Assembly: GCA_937996655.1 (NCBI GenBank)
Contig: CALKUK010000011.1
Coordinates: 558,001-622,000 of the forward strand
Direction: 5' to 3'
DNA length: 64,000 nucleotides
Source of the DNA: an uncultured Sphingomonadaceae bacterium
GTDB taxonomy: Bacteria > Pseudomonadota > Alphaproteobacteria > Sphingomonadales > Sphingomonadaceae
Of the stretch, positions 25,710 through 34,679 are shown piece by piece. Position numbers and translations under genes: made by a program. The notes below the pieces were generated by a model, which saw only the letters and a program-made list of their open reading frames with translations, did not search any database and was not told the origin of the DNA. Every line of letters begins with the position of its first letter. The stretch's first letter is position 1.

Positions 25710-28337
25710 GTGGTAGCAATTGAAAAGACCGTTTTTCGCAATCGGTGCCTGACAGCGTTGCTGTTGGGGACGGCGCTTCCCGCGCTTGTGACACCTGCGC
25801 TCGCACAGACCCGTCGGGCGGCGCCGCCTGCATCGCGGCCTGCGCCTGCCACTCCAGCTGTTGTTGCAACGCCAACTGTTGCGCCGCCCGCAGTTGTAAA
25901 GATTATCAAGACGATCAACGTCGTCGGGTCGCAGCGTATTGAGCCAGATACGGTGCGGTCATACGTTAAGCTGCGTCCAGGTCAGGCTTACACGGTCGAA
26001 GCGCTTGATGATGCGCTGCGTGAATTGCTCGATACTGAACTGTTTTCGGATGTGCAGATTCGCGACAATGCGGGTGACCTGACGATCGAGATCCAGGAAA
26101 ACCCGGTCATCAACCGCATCATTCTTGAAGGCAATAAGCGCCTGAAGGAAGAAAAAATCCGCCCTGAAATCAAGGCGGCGCCGCGTCAGATCTTCACGCG
26201 CTCCAAGGTTCGTGCCGACGTTGCGCGCATTATTGATCTCTACCAGCGGCAGGGCCGCTATGCAGCGACTGTCGAACCGAAGATGGTCACGCTGGATCAG
26301 AACCGCGTCGATATCGTCTTTGAAATCAGCGAAGGTCCGAAATCCAAGGTCCGTCAGATCAACATTCTCGGAAATGAGAAGTTTTCCGACAAGAAGATCA
26401 TTGGCGAGATGGCAACGCGCCCGACGAGCCCGCTGGGCATTTTCTCGTCGAAAGACAGCTATGACCCCGACAAGCTGGCCTATGACCAGTCGAAAATGCG
26501 TCAGTTCTATCTGACGCAGGGCTATGCCGATTTCCGCGTGACGTCTGCCACGGCAGAACTGACGCCAGACAAGCGCGACTTCATTGTGACCTATGTTGTT
26601 GAGGAAGGTCAGCGCTACAAATTTGGCGACGTGACGGTCGACAGCGAACTGCGGGATTATAAGCCCAAGGCGGAGTCTTTGGCGACCAAGAAGGGCGCCT
26701 GGTATAACGCCAAGCAAGTCGAGGATACGGTTGAAGGCCTCAACCAAGCCGCCGGCCTGTTCGGCTATGCTTTTGCCGAAGTGAATCCCGATTTCCAGCG
26801 CGATAAAGACACGCTGACCATGGGGATCGCCTATAAGATCGCGGATGCACCGCGCGTGTACGTTGAGCGTGTCAACATCAACGGTAACACCGTGACGCAG
26901 GACAAGGTCATCCGCCGTGAATTCCGCTTGGCTGAAGGCGATCCGTTCAACAGCTTCCAGGTCAAGCGCTCGTCCGACCGCATTCAGAGTCTCGGCTATT
27001 TCCAGGAAAAGCTGGAAATTGAGCAGAAGCCGGGCTCCGCGCCGGACCGCATCGTCCTTGAAGCCAATGTCGAAGAAAAGGCGACGGGTGAGCTTCAGTT
27101 GTCGGCTGGCTTCTCGTCGCTGGAACGCTTCATCATCAACTTCTCGATCCGCCAGCGCAATTTCCGTGGCAAGGGTCAGGAACTGCGCGCCAGCGTCAAC
27201 TACTCGCAATATTCCAAGTCGATCGAATTGGGTTTTACCGAGCCCTATTTCATGGATCGCAACATTGCGTTGGGTGGCGACATTTTCCGTCGCGATATGA
27301 ACTCGTTCAATTTCATCAATCAGGCGCGCCAGACGACCTATCAGCAGGTGACGACCGGCCTGCAGCTGCGCATGGGCGTGCCGATTACAGAATATCTGTC
27401 CTTCGCCGGTCGCTATGGGCTGAGCTTTGATGACGTGTCTCTCGACACGGCGACCTATTATTTCAACGGCCAGTGCGATCCGTTCCTTGCGGGCAGATAC
27501 CTTTGCGACGCCATTGGGAAGCGGACGACCTCGTCAGTTGGCTACAGCCTTGTTTATGACGACCTAGATAACCGTATCCGGCCAACCAAGGGCAATCGTC
27601 TGTTGTTCAGCCAGGATTTTGCAGGCCTTGGCGGCAGTGTCAGGTATTTGCGCACCACCATTGACGCGCGCAAATATTGGAAGCCGTTCAGCAACTTCGT
27701 CTTCTCGGTCCAGACCGAGGGCGGCTATATTAGGTCTTTCGAAAAGAGCCGCGGAGCCGGTTTGGATCAGGTCCGGTTGACCGATCGATTTTATCTGGGT
27801 GAACCGCAGTTCCCGGGCTTTGACATCCGAGGCATCGGTCCGCGCGTGCAGCGTCTGTTCTACGATGCCAATGGTCAACTGATTACGGCGCGTAACCAGG
27901 TTGTTGATGATTCTCTCGGCGGCCGCGCCTATTATCTGGGCCGCTTGGAGCTTGAAATTCCTCTGGGGTCCGGCGCGCGTGAAATGGGTCTGCGCCCGTC
28001 CATCTTTGCAGTGGCTGGGTCCGTGTTCGGCATCACGACGCCGGTGCTCAACAGCCTGCCCAATGGTTTGACACGCTGCCGCAACGATACCACCGGCGTG
28101 GTGACCGAATTCCAGAACACAAGTGCTTGTGCGACAGGCTCTTCCTCCATTTTCTCCGTGCCGGCATTCCAGGAGGTCTTTTTGGGCGATACCTGGAAGC
28201 CACGCCTTTCGGTGGGCTTCGGCGTCAATTGGCGGTCTCCGTTCGGCCCGTTCAGGATTGATATAGCCAAGGCGCTTATCAAGCATGATGGGGATGATCC
28301 AAAACTCTTCACATTCAACGTAGGAACTCAATTCTGA
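25710..28337 (+). CDS. bamA: Outer membrane assembly factor BamA
   Basis: 875 residues from a GTG start. A signal peptide (about 1-33) is followed by a Pro/Ala-rich linker, five POTRA repeats (about 70-430, e.g. INVVGSQRIEPDTVRSYVKL), and the Omp85 barrel ending in an aromatic C-terminus (FTFNVGTQF). The barrel has a VRGF-like segment, here FDIRGIG. It inserts beta-barrel proteins into the outer membrane. The proline-rich stretch before POTRA1 is unusual compared with enteric BamA. Its stop overlaps the skp start (TGATG). Confidence 0.95.
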   Translation: MVAIEKTVFRNRCLTALLLGTALPALVTPALAQTRRAAPPASRPAPATPAVVATPTVAPPAVVKIIKTINVVGSQRIEPDTVRSYVKLRPGQAYTVEALDDALRELLDTELFSDVQIRDNAGDLTIEIQENPVINRIILEGNKRLKEEKIRPEIKAAPRQIFTRSKVRADVARIIDLYQRQGRYAATVEPKMVTLDQNRVDIVFEISEGPKSKVRQINILGNEKFSDKKIIGEMATRPTSPLGIFSSKDSYDPDKLAYDQSKMRQFYLTQGYADFRVTSATAELTPDKRDFIVTYVVEEGQRYKFGDVTVDSELRDYKPKAESLATKKGAWYNAKQVEDTVEGLNQAAGLFGYAFAEVNPDFQRDKDTLTMGIAYKIADAPRVYVERVNINGNTVTQDKVIRREFRLAEGDPFNSFQVKRSSDRIQSLGYFQEKLEIEQKPGSAPDRIVLEANVEEKATGELQLSAGFSSLERFIINFSIRQRNFRGKGQELRASVNYSQYSKSIELGFTEPYFMDRNIALGGDIFRRDMNSFNFINQARQTTYQQVTTGLQLRMGVPITEYLSFAGRYGLSFDDVSLDTATYYFNGQCDPFLAGRYLCDAIGKRTTSSVGYSLVYDDLDNRIRPTKGNRLLFSQDFAGLGGSVRYLRTTIDARKYWKPFSNFVFSVQTEGGYIRSFEKSRGAGLDQVRLTDRFYLGEPQFPGFDIRGIGPRVQRLFYDANGQLITARNQVVDDSLGGRAYYLGRLELEIPLGSGAREMGLRPSIFAVAGSVFGITTPVLNSLPNGLTRCRNDTTGVVTEFQNTSACATGSSSIFSVPAFQEVFLGDTWKPRLSVGFGVNWRSPFGPFRIDIAKALIKHDGDDPKLFTFNVGTQF

Positions 28338-28957
28338 TGAAGACAATGACCAAATTTTTCGTTGCAGCCTCGGCACTTGCTCTGGCTCCTGCAGCACCTG
28401 CCATGGCGCAGTCGGTTGCGTATACGGACGTTCAGCAGGTGCTCGGCACCTCGGCTGCGGCTAAGCTGGCTGACCAGCAGATGCGCGTGACGTACAAGGC
28501 GACCTATGACCAAGTGGAATCGCGCTCGCGCGTTCTTCAGGCAGAACTCAACGCCATGATCGTGAAGTTCCAGGCGGACCAGAAGACCAACCCGAACGAT
28601 CCGTCTTTGCAGAACCAGGCGAAGGCCATTCAGGACAAGCAGCGCGCGGCTCAGGAAGAACTCGGCCGCCTCAGCGATCCGATCGAGCGCGTTAATGCCT
28701 ATGTCCTTGAACAGATCGACACCAAGCTCGATGCAGCAGTGACGGCGGCTATGGCCAAGAAGAAGGTGGCTTTGCTGTTGCAGCGCGGCGCCGTCATCAA
28801 GAACACGCCGGGCACTGACCTGACGCAGGACATTGTGACTGAGCTGAACGCGCTCGTCCCCAACGTTTCGATCACGCCGCCGGCCAACTGGCAGCCCGGT
28901 CAGAACCGTCCGGGTGCGCAGCAGGCCGCTCCTGCGCAGCAGCCGCAGGGCCGCTAA
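28337..28957 (+). CDS. skp: OmpH/Skp-family periplasmic chaperone
   Basis: 206 residues. A signal peptide cut after PAMAQ is followed by SVAYTDVQQVLGTS and a long helical, coiled-coil region (about 60-150), then a Pro/Gln-rich tail. Skp trimers hold unfolded outer membrane proteins for BamA. The start ATG overlaps the bamA TGA. The next gene is fabZ, not lpxD. Confidence 0.88.
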   Translation: MKTMTKFFVAASALALAPAAPAMAQSVAYTDVQQVLGTSAAAKLADQQMRVTYKATYDQVESRSRVLQAELNAMIVKFQADQKTNPNDPSLQNQAKAIQDKQRAAQEELGRLSDPIERVNAYVLEQIDTKLDAAVTAAMAKKKVALLLQRGAVIKNTPGTDLTQDIVTELNALVPNVSITPPANWQPGQNRPGAQQAAPAQQPQGR

Positions 28958-28978
28958 GCGAACGATAGGGGCAAGGTG

Positions 28979-29428
28979 ATGGCAGGGTCGCTCGATATTC
29001 GCGCAGTGTTGGCGGCGCTGCCGCACCGTTACCCCATGCTGCTTGTGGACCGTGTGGAAGAGATCGTCCCGGATCAGTCGATCCGGGCGATCAAGGCCGT
29101 CACGATCAATGAGCCGTTTTTTCAGGGGCATTTCCCCGGTCGGCCGATCATGCCGGGTGTTTTGATCATTGAGGCATTGGCGCAAGCCGCTGGTGTGCTC
29201 GCGATTGAATCGCTCGGCCTCGCTGGATCGGGCAAGCTCGTCTATTTCATGGCGATTGACGGGGCCAAGTTCCGCACGCCTGTGGAACCGGGTTGCCTGC
29301 TGACACTGGAAGCCGAGTTTATCCAGAAGCGGGCGAGCGTCTGCAAATTTGCCGGTCGCGCTCTGCTCGACGGGAAGCTTGCAGCGGAAGCCAACTTCAC
29401 CGCCATGATTGCGGATCCGCCCGCCTGA
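28979..29428 (+). CDS. fabZ: 3-hydroxyacyl-ACP dehydratase FabZ
   Basis: 149 residues from the ATG at 28979 (a GTG one codon earlier is possible). Hot-dog fold; the catalytic His is in FFQGHFPGRPIMPGVL and the catalytic Glu in LIIEALAQAAG. It dehydrates 3-hydroxyacyl-ACP in fatty acid synthesis. In most Gram-negative bacteria it lies between lpxD and lpxA; neither is present here. Confidence 0.95.
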   Translation: MAGSLDIRAVLAALPHRYPMLLVDRVEEIVPDQSIRAIKAVTINEPFFQGHFPGRPIMPGVLIIEALAQAAGVLAIESLGLAGSGKLVYFMAIDGAKFRTPVEPGCLLTLEAEFIQKRASVCKFAGRALLDGKLAAEANFTAMIADPPA

Positions 29429-29523
29429 TAGGGCGGTCCTTGCCAATCGCATGATCAGCGGTTAAAGGCCGCGCTTTCCCGTATTCCAGACTGGTCGGAA
29501 CCAGTCGCATTTGGAGCAAGACA

Positions 29524-29751
29524 ATGAAAAAAGATGGCCACCCCGATTATCACATGATCAAGGTGCAGATGACCGACGGCACCGTGTTCGAAACGCGCTC
29601 CACCTGGGGCAAAGAAGGCGACACGATGGTCCTCGACATCGATCCGCTGGCTCACCCGGCATGGACCGGTGGTTCGGCGCGTCTGATGGACACTGCCGGT
29701 CAGGTTGCCAAGTTCAACAAGCGTTTCGGCGGACTGTCGCTCAAGCGTTAA
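29524..29751 (+). CDS. rpmE: 50S ribosomal protein L31
   Basis: 75 residues. It starts MKKDGHPDYHMIKVQMTDGT and lacks the CxxC zinc motif, matching the zinc-free form common in alphaproteobacteria. TTGGAGC is about 10 bp upstream of the ATG. A strong bidirectional terminator separates it from the convergent gyrA. Confidence 0.93.
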   Translation: MKKDGHPDYHMIKVQMTDGTVFETRSTWGKEGDTMVLDIDPLAHPAWTGGSARLMDTAGQVAKFNKRFGGLSLKR

Positions 29752-29776
29752 ACCGTTTCCGGTCTTTACCGATACG

Positions 29777-29808
29777 AAAAAGCCCCGACCGTTTGGCCGG
29801 GGCTTTTT
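29777..29808. terminator. Bidirectional intrinsic terminator between rpmE and gyrA
   Basis: AAAAAGCCCCG pairs with CGGGGCTTTTT, giving an 11-bp stem with A and T runs on both sides. It can terminate rpmE on the plus strand and gyrA on the minus strand. Confidence 0.88.
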
Positions 29809-29812
29809 TGTG

Positions 29813-32542
29813 TCACTCCGATGCGTCGGGGACAGTGTCTGTCGCGTCTGTGGCCGGGGTGATATCGGCCTCTGCGACTTCTTCGGCCTCGTCGCCGGTA
29901 TCGCCGATCAGCGCGGCACTCACCACATGTTCGGCATCTGCCACATCGAACAGGCGAACGCCCGCCGTGTTGCGACCGATGACGCGCATGCCGGAGACTT
30001 CCATCCGGATCATCTTTGCCTGATCGGTGACAAGCATGATCTGTTCGCCATCACGGGCAGGGAAGCTGGCCACGACAGGGCCGTTGCGGGCAATGTTGTC
30101 GATATTGGTAATGCCCTGGCCGCCACGGTTCGTCCGGCGATATTCATAGGAGCTGGAGCGCTTGCCATAGCCATTGGCGCAGACCGTGAGGATGAACTGC
30201 TCCCGCTCCGCCATTTCGGCCATGCGTTCGGCAGGCAAGGTCGCTTCGTTATCATTGTCCTTCCAAGGGGCTGCGCGCAAATAAGCTTCGCGTTCTTCCG
30301 GTGTCGCGCCAGAGCGCCGCAGGATCGTTAGCGACATCACTTCGTCGCCATCCTTCAGCGTCATGCCGCGCACACCTGTGGAATTGCGGCTCTGGAATTC
30401 GCGGATGTCGGTGCCCATGAACCGGATGGCGCGGCCATTGCGGGACGCGAGTAGGACATCGTCCTCTTCGGTCAGCAACGCGACACCGATCAGGCGGTCG
30501 TCAGCATCTTCACCTTCAAATTTCATCGCGATCTTACCGTTTGACGGCACGTTGGTGAAGGCATCCATGCTGTTGCGGCGCACAGAGCCCTTGGCCGTCG
30601 CGAACATGACGTGGAGCTTGCCCCATTCATTTTCGTCTTCCGGCAGCGGAAGGACGGTGGAGATTGTCTCATCCTTGGCCAAAGGCAGCAGGTTGATCAT
30701 CGGGCGCCCGCGCGTGTTGGGCCCACCTTCGGGCAAGCGCCACACTTTCATGCGATAGACCTTACCCAGCGTGGAGAAGAACAGCACCGGCGTGTGTGTG
30801 CTCGTCACGAACAATTCGGTGACGACGTCCTCATCCTTGGTCGACATGGCCGATCGGCCTTTGCCGCCGCGTTTTTGCGCACGGAAGGTGTCGAGCGTGG
30901 TGCGCTTGATATAGCCATCGACCGTCACGGTCACGACCATGTCTTCGCGTTCGATGAGGTCTTCATCGTCAATGCTGTCGCCGGCGGGTGCGATTTCTGA
31001 GCGACGTGGGGTCGCAAACTCATCACGCACGGCGACCAGCTCTTCGCGCATTACGGCGTAAAGCTTCACGCGATCGGCAAGGATGGCGAGCAGTTCTTCA
31101 ATCGAGGCGGCCAGGCCCTTGAGCTCCGCTCCGATCTCGTCACGGCCAAGTGCTGTCAGGCGGTGTAGGCGCAGTTCGAGAATCGCACGGATCTGGGTTT
31201 CCGATAGTCGGTAAGTGTCGCCGCTAATCTCGGTTTCGACGGCTTCCACAAGCTTGATATAGCTGGCGATTTCGGCAACCGGCCAATCCCGAGAGCCCAG
31301 CTTTTCTCGGGCTTCTGCTGGGCTTGATGAACCGCGGATAATCCGCACGACTTCATCCAAGTTGGTGACGGCAATGACGAGGCCCAGCAAGATGTGCGCG
31401 CGTTCACGTGCCTTGTTGAGTTCAAACTTGGACCGACGCGTGATGACCTCTTCACGGAATTTCACAAACGCGTCGATGATGTCGCGCAGGGTCAAAGTTT
31501 CCGGACGACCGCCACGAATGGCGAGCATGTTGGCCGGGAAGCTCGATTGTGCAGGGGTGTGGCGCCACAATTGGTTGAGCACGACTTCTGCCGTGGCATC
31601 ACGCTTGAGTTCCACAACGACGCGAACGCCTTCACGGTTGGACTCGTCGCGGATGTCGGAGATGCCTTCAATCCGCTTATCCTTGGCGGCTTCGGCGATC
31701 TTTTCGACGAGCGCATTCTTGCCCTGCTGATAGGGAATTTCCGTCAGCACGATGGACTGACGATCGCCACGTCCCTCTTCGATGATGTGGCGCGACCGGA
31801 CGATGATCGAGCCCTTGCCAGTGGTGTAGGCCGAGCGCGCACCGGACAGGCCGAGGATGAGGCCGCCCGTCGGAAAATCGGGTGCGGGCACAATGTCCAT
31901 CAACTCTTCATTGGTGATGGCGCCATTTTCCATAAGGGCAAGGCAGGCGTTGATGACTTCGCCCAGATTGTGTGGCGGAATATTGGTCGCCATGCCGACC
32001 GCGATGCCGCCCGCGCCGTTGACGAGCAGGTTGGGGAAACGGGCAGGAAGAACGCGCGGTTCTTCACGCGAACCATCATAGTTTGGCTGAAAATCAACGG
32101 TATCTTTGTCGAGATCTTCGAGCAGCGCCATCGCCGGTTTGGCGAGACGGGCTTCGGTGTAACGCATCGACGCCGGCGGATCAGGGTCCATCGAGCCGAA
32201 GTTGCCCTGACCATCCATCAGCATCAGCCGCATCGACCAATCCTGCGCCAGACGGGCCAGCGCGTCATAGATGGAGGAATCGCCATGCGGGTGATAATTG
32301 CCCATCACGTCGCCGACGATCTTCGCCGATTTACGATAAGGACGGCCCGGAACGAAGCCGCCTTCCTGTGCTGCAAACAGAATGCGCCGGTGCACCGGCT
32401 TCAGACCGTCGCGCACATCAGGCAGCGCGCGCGACACGATGACGGACATGGCATAGTCGAGATAGCTCGACTTCATCTCATCAACGATGCTGACGGGGGA
32501 GATGTCGGACGGGTCTGTGATAATCGGTTCGTCGGTGCTCAA
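29813..32542 (-). CDS. gyrA: DNA gyrase subunit A
   Basis: 909 residues. The breakage-reunion domain has the active-site Tyr128 in SMRYTEARL and the HPHGDSSIYD loop, with Ser89 and Asp93 at the sites linked to quinolone resistance, i.e. the usual residues. The C-terminal part holds the beta-pinwheel repeats for DNA wrapping and ends in an acidic tail. The start is TTG at 32542: no ATG or GTG occurs between the upstream in-frame stop and the conserved N-terminus. ParE is at 9779-11755. Confidence 0.96.
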   Translation of the reverse strand: MSTDEPIITDPSDISPVSIVDEMKSSYLDYAMSVIVSRALPDVRDGLKPVHRRILFAAQEGGFVPGRPYRKSAKIVGDVMGNYHPHGDSSIYDALARLAQDWSMRLMLMDGQGNFGSMDPDPPASMRYTEARLAKPAMALLEDLDKDTVDFQPNYDGSREEPRVLPARFPNLLVNGAGGIAVGMATNIPPHNLGEVINACLALMENGAITNEELMDIVPAPDFPTGGLILGLSGARSAYTTGKGSIIVRSRHIIEEGRGDRQSIVLTEIPYQQGKNALVEKIAEAAKDKRIEGISDIRDESNREGVRVVVELKRDATAEVVLNQLWRHTPAQSSFPANMLAIRGGRPETLTLRDIIDAFVKFREEVITRRSKFELNKARERAHILLGLVIAVTNLDEVVRIIRGSSSPAEAREKLGSRDWPVAEIASYIKLVEAVETEISGDTYRLSETQIRAILELRLHRLTALGRDEIGAELKGLAASIEELLAILADRVKLYAVMREELVAVRDEFATPRRSEIAPAGDSIDDEDLIEREDMVVTVTVDGYIKRTTLDTFRAQKRGGKGRSAMSTKDEDVVTELFVTSTHTPVLFFSTLGKVYRMKVWRLPEGGPNTRGRPMINLLPLAKDETISTVLPLPEDENEWGKLHVMFATAKGSVRRNSMDAFTNVPSNGKIAMKFEGEDADDRLIGVALLTEEDDVLLASRNGRAIRFMGTDIREFQSRNSTGVRGMTLKDGDEVMSLTILRRSGATPEEREAYLRAAPWKDNDNEATLPAERMAEMAEREQFILTVCANGYGKRSSSYEYRRTNRGGQGITNIDNIARNGPVVASFPARDGEQIMLVTDQAKMIRMEVSGMRVIGRNTAGVRLFDVADAEHVVSAALIGDTGDEAEEVAEADITPATDATDTVPDASE

Positions 32543-32781
32543 AAAACTGACTTTCGAGATGTGTAATTATGCTGGGTTTTGCCTAGTCTGCCGCGTCACA
32601 AAAGACCAGCATCAACGGCTTACATTGGAGGTTATCTGTGGACTGGTTCAAACGTCGTTCAGCCAATGACGGGCAGAGCGCGCTGTATGGTTCCGCTTGT
32701 ACACAGGAAGCGAAAGCATTAGCGGGGACGCCGCATCAATTTGCGCCTGTTTTGTCGCAGGCGCGCAGGAGGATAAGGGAT

Positions 32782-34038
32782 ATGAAGACCGTTTCTCGCG
32801 CCGTAATCGGGCTCGCATTGGCAATGGGTGTTGGCCTTCCTTTGGCGGTTGCGCCTGCGATGGCTGCAAAGGAAAAGAAGGAAAAGCCAGCGGCGCCGAA
32901 GGCTTGGCAGCTGAGCAAGGAATTTCGTGCGGCCTACGTCGCTGCTGACGCCGCTGTAAAGGCGAACGCGCCGGACGCTGTCACCAAGATCGAAGCCGCT
33001 GAAGCGACCGTGAAGAATGCGGACGAGAAGTATATCGCCGGCACGCTTCGTCTTACGCTTGGTCAATCGACTAAGAATACGAAGCTGCAGCAGGAAGGCA
33101 TTGTCGCCATGATCGCGAGCGGCAGTGCCGCTCCCGCGGACGCGCCCAAGCTCAACATGGCGGCAGGGCAGCTGGCCTATCAGGCTGGCAACTATACAGA
33201 CGCCAAGACCTATCTCGCCGAAGCCATCCGCCTCGGCAATCCGGGCGTCGATGCACATCTTCTGTTGGCGGAAGCCAATTTTAAAACCGGAACGACGCTG
33301 GACGGCCTGACGGCGCTTGATGCTGCGGTGAAGTCAGAAGTGGCCGCAGGCCGCAAGGCACCGCCGGAATGGTATGGCCGCGCAGCTGCCATGGCCTACA
33401 AAGCCAAGATGCCGGGTGAAACCGCAAAATGGACGCGGGAACAGGTGCGTGCCTACCCGACCCCGGAAAACTGGCGCAGCGCGCTCGTCATCTATCGTGA
33501 CAGCGCAGCTCTCGACAGCCAGACGCTGATCGATCTGTTCCGCCTGATGCACGACACCAAAGCCTTGGCTGGGGAACGTGATTTCTTCGAATATGCATCG
33601 CTTGCCATCACCGGCGCACTTCCGGGTGAAGCCAAGACCGTGATCGAAGAAGGCTTCGCGTCGGGCGCGGTCAACAAGACCAGCCGTGCGGTTGCGGAAC
33701 GTCTGACCGATGCGAATAACAAGATCCCGACCGACAAGGCGTCCGTCGTCAACGATGAAAAGCGCGCACCGGCTGCGGTCGATGGCCGTCTCGCCGCGAA
33801 CACGGGCAGTGCCTATCTTGCTTATGGCGATTACGCCAAGGCGATTGATCTGTTCCGCCTCGCCCAGAAAAAGGGCGGGATCGATGCGGACGTCGTGAAT
33901 ACGCGTCTTGGCATTGCGCTTTCCCGCGCGGGCCAAAAGGATGCTGCGCGTTCGGCATTCCAGGCGGTAACGGGTGCGGCCCGCAAGGAAGTCGCCCAGT
34001 TTTGGCTGCTCTGGCTGGATCAGGCGCCCGCTGCCTGA
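32782..34038 (+). CDS. Exported TPR-like protein of unknown function
   Basis: 418 residues from the ATG at 32782, picked because AGGAGGATAAGG lies just upstream and a clear signal peptide follows (RAVIGLALAMGVGLPLAV, cut after AMAA). The rest is mostly helical with repeats such as QLAYQAGNYTDAKTYLAEAIRLG and SAYLAYGDYAKAIDLFRLA (given in pieces), typical of tetratricopeptide folds. Likely periplasmic scaffold. No partner gene is adjacent. The upstream 239 bp to gyrA hold both promoters; a GTG frame from 32638 is unlikely to be translated. Confidence 0.8.
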   Translation: MKTVSRAVIGLALAMGVGLPLAVAPAMAAKEKKEKPAAPKAWQLSKEFRAAYVAADAAVKANAPDAVTKIEAAEATVKNADEKYIAGTLRLTLGQSTKNTKLQQEGIVAMIASGSAAPADAPKLNMAAGQLAYQAGNYTDAKTYLAEAIRLGNPGVDAHLLLAEANFKTGTTLDGLTALDAAVKSEVAAGRKAPPEWYGRAAAMAYKAKMPGETAKWTREQVRAYPTPENWRSALVIYRDSAALDSQTLIDLFRLMHDTKALAGERDFFEYASLAITGALPGEAKTVIEEGFASGAVNKTSRAVAERLTDANNKIPTDKASVVNDEKRAPAAVDGRLAANTGSAYLAYGDYAKAIDLFRLAQKKGGIDADVVNTRLGIALSRAGQKDAARSAFQAVTGAARKEVAQFWLLWLDQAPAA

Positions 34039-34067
34039 ACAGCGAACTGAAGCCAAGATATGAAGAG

Positions 34068-34096
34068 GGGCTCCGGCAGTGCCGGGGCCCTTTTTT
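34068..34096 (+). terminator. Intrinsic terminator after the TPR-like gene
   Basis: GGGCTCCGGC and GCCGGGGCCC form a 10-bp stem with one G-T pair and a 3-base loop, followed by TTTTTT. It lies 29 bp after the stop and just before the 3' end of the convergent Lrp-family gene. Confidence 0.88.
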
Positions 34097-34579
34097 CTAT
34101 TCGCCGCCGACAGGCACGCCGGGTTTGTTTTTCGACGTGCGGATGGTGAGCGATGTTTTCACGCCAGCGACATGCGGTGCTGTGGTGAGCGACGTTGTCA
34201 GGAATTCCTGAAATTCCTGAAGATCACGGGCGACGATCTTTAGGATGAAATCAATTTCGCCATTGAGCATGTGGCATTCGCGCACGGGGGCGAGGAGGGA
34301 GACGTGTTCTTCAAACTCCCGCAGATCAGATTCGGCCTGACTCTTCAGGCTGACCATCGCAAAGACCGTGATTGTATAGCCCATCCGCATGGAATTGAGT
34401 TGGGCGTGATAGCCCTCAATGACGCCATCTTCTTCCAGTGTCCGGACACGGCGCAGGCATGGCGGGGCGGTGAGCCCGACGCGACTCGCCAATTCAACAT
34501 TGGTGATGCGGCCGTCCTTTTGCAGTTCGGAGAGAATTTTCTGGTCAATCAGATCGAACGCATTGTGCGGCATATGCAT
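34097..34579 (-). CDS. Lrp/AsnC-family transcriptional regulator
   Basis: 160 residues from the first ATG (a second ATG two codons later is possible). The N-terminal helix-turn-helix shows LIDQKILSELQKDGRITNVELASRVGL; the C-terminal RAM domain (about 75-150) binds an effector, often an amino acid. It sits head to head with the atypical histidine kinase gene, with about 100 bp between. Target genes unknown. Confidence 0.92.
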   Translation of the reverse strand: MHMPHNAFDLIDQKILSELQKDGRITNVELASRVGLTAPPCLRRVRTLEEDGVIEGYHAQLNSMRMGYTITVFAMVSLKSQAESDLREFEEHVSLLAPVRECHMLNGEIDFILKIVARDLQEFQEFLTTSLTTAPHVAGVKTSLTIRTSKNKPGVPVGGE

Positions 34580-34679
34580 ATTATCCGTTCAGGAAGTTGC
34601 CCGCCTGTATAATAAAGTTTCAGCCGATTGCAATTGTGCCAGATTGCGACGGTTCGGATTCAAGGCTAGCCGAGACCGG

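Noticed and set aside
25959..27209. 416-codon minus-strand frame inside bamA
   Set aside because: Antisense shadow; BamA POTRA repeats are on the plus strand.
30000..32542. Quinolone resistance change in gyrA
   Set aside because: Ser89 and Asp93, the residues matching the usual hot spots, are unchanged.
31394..32566. 390-codon plus-strand frame opposite gyrA
   Set aside because: Antisense shadow of the highly conserved gyrA N-terminus.
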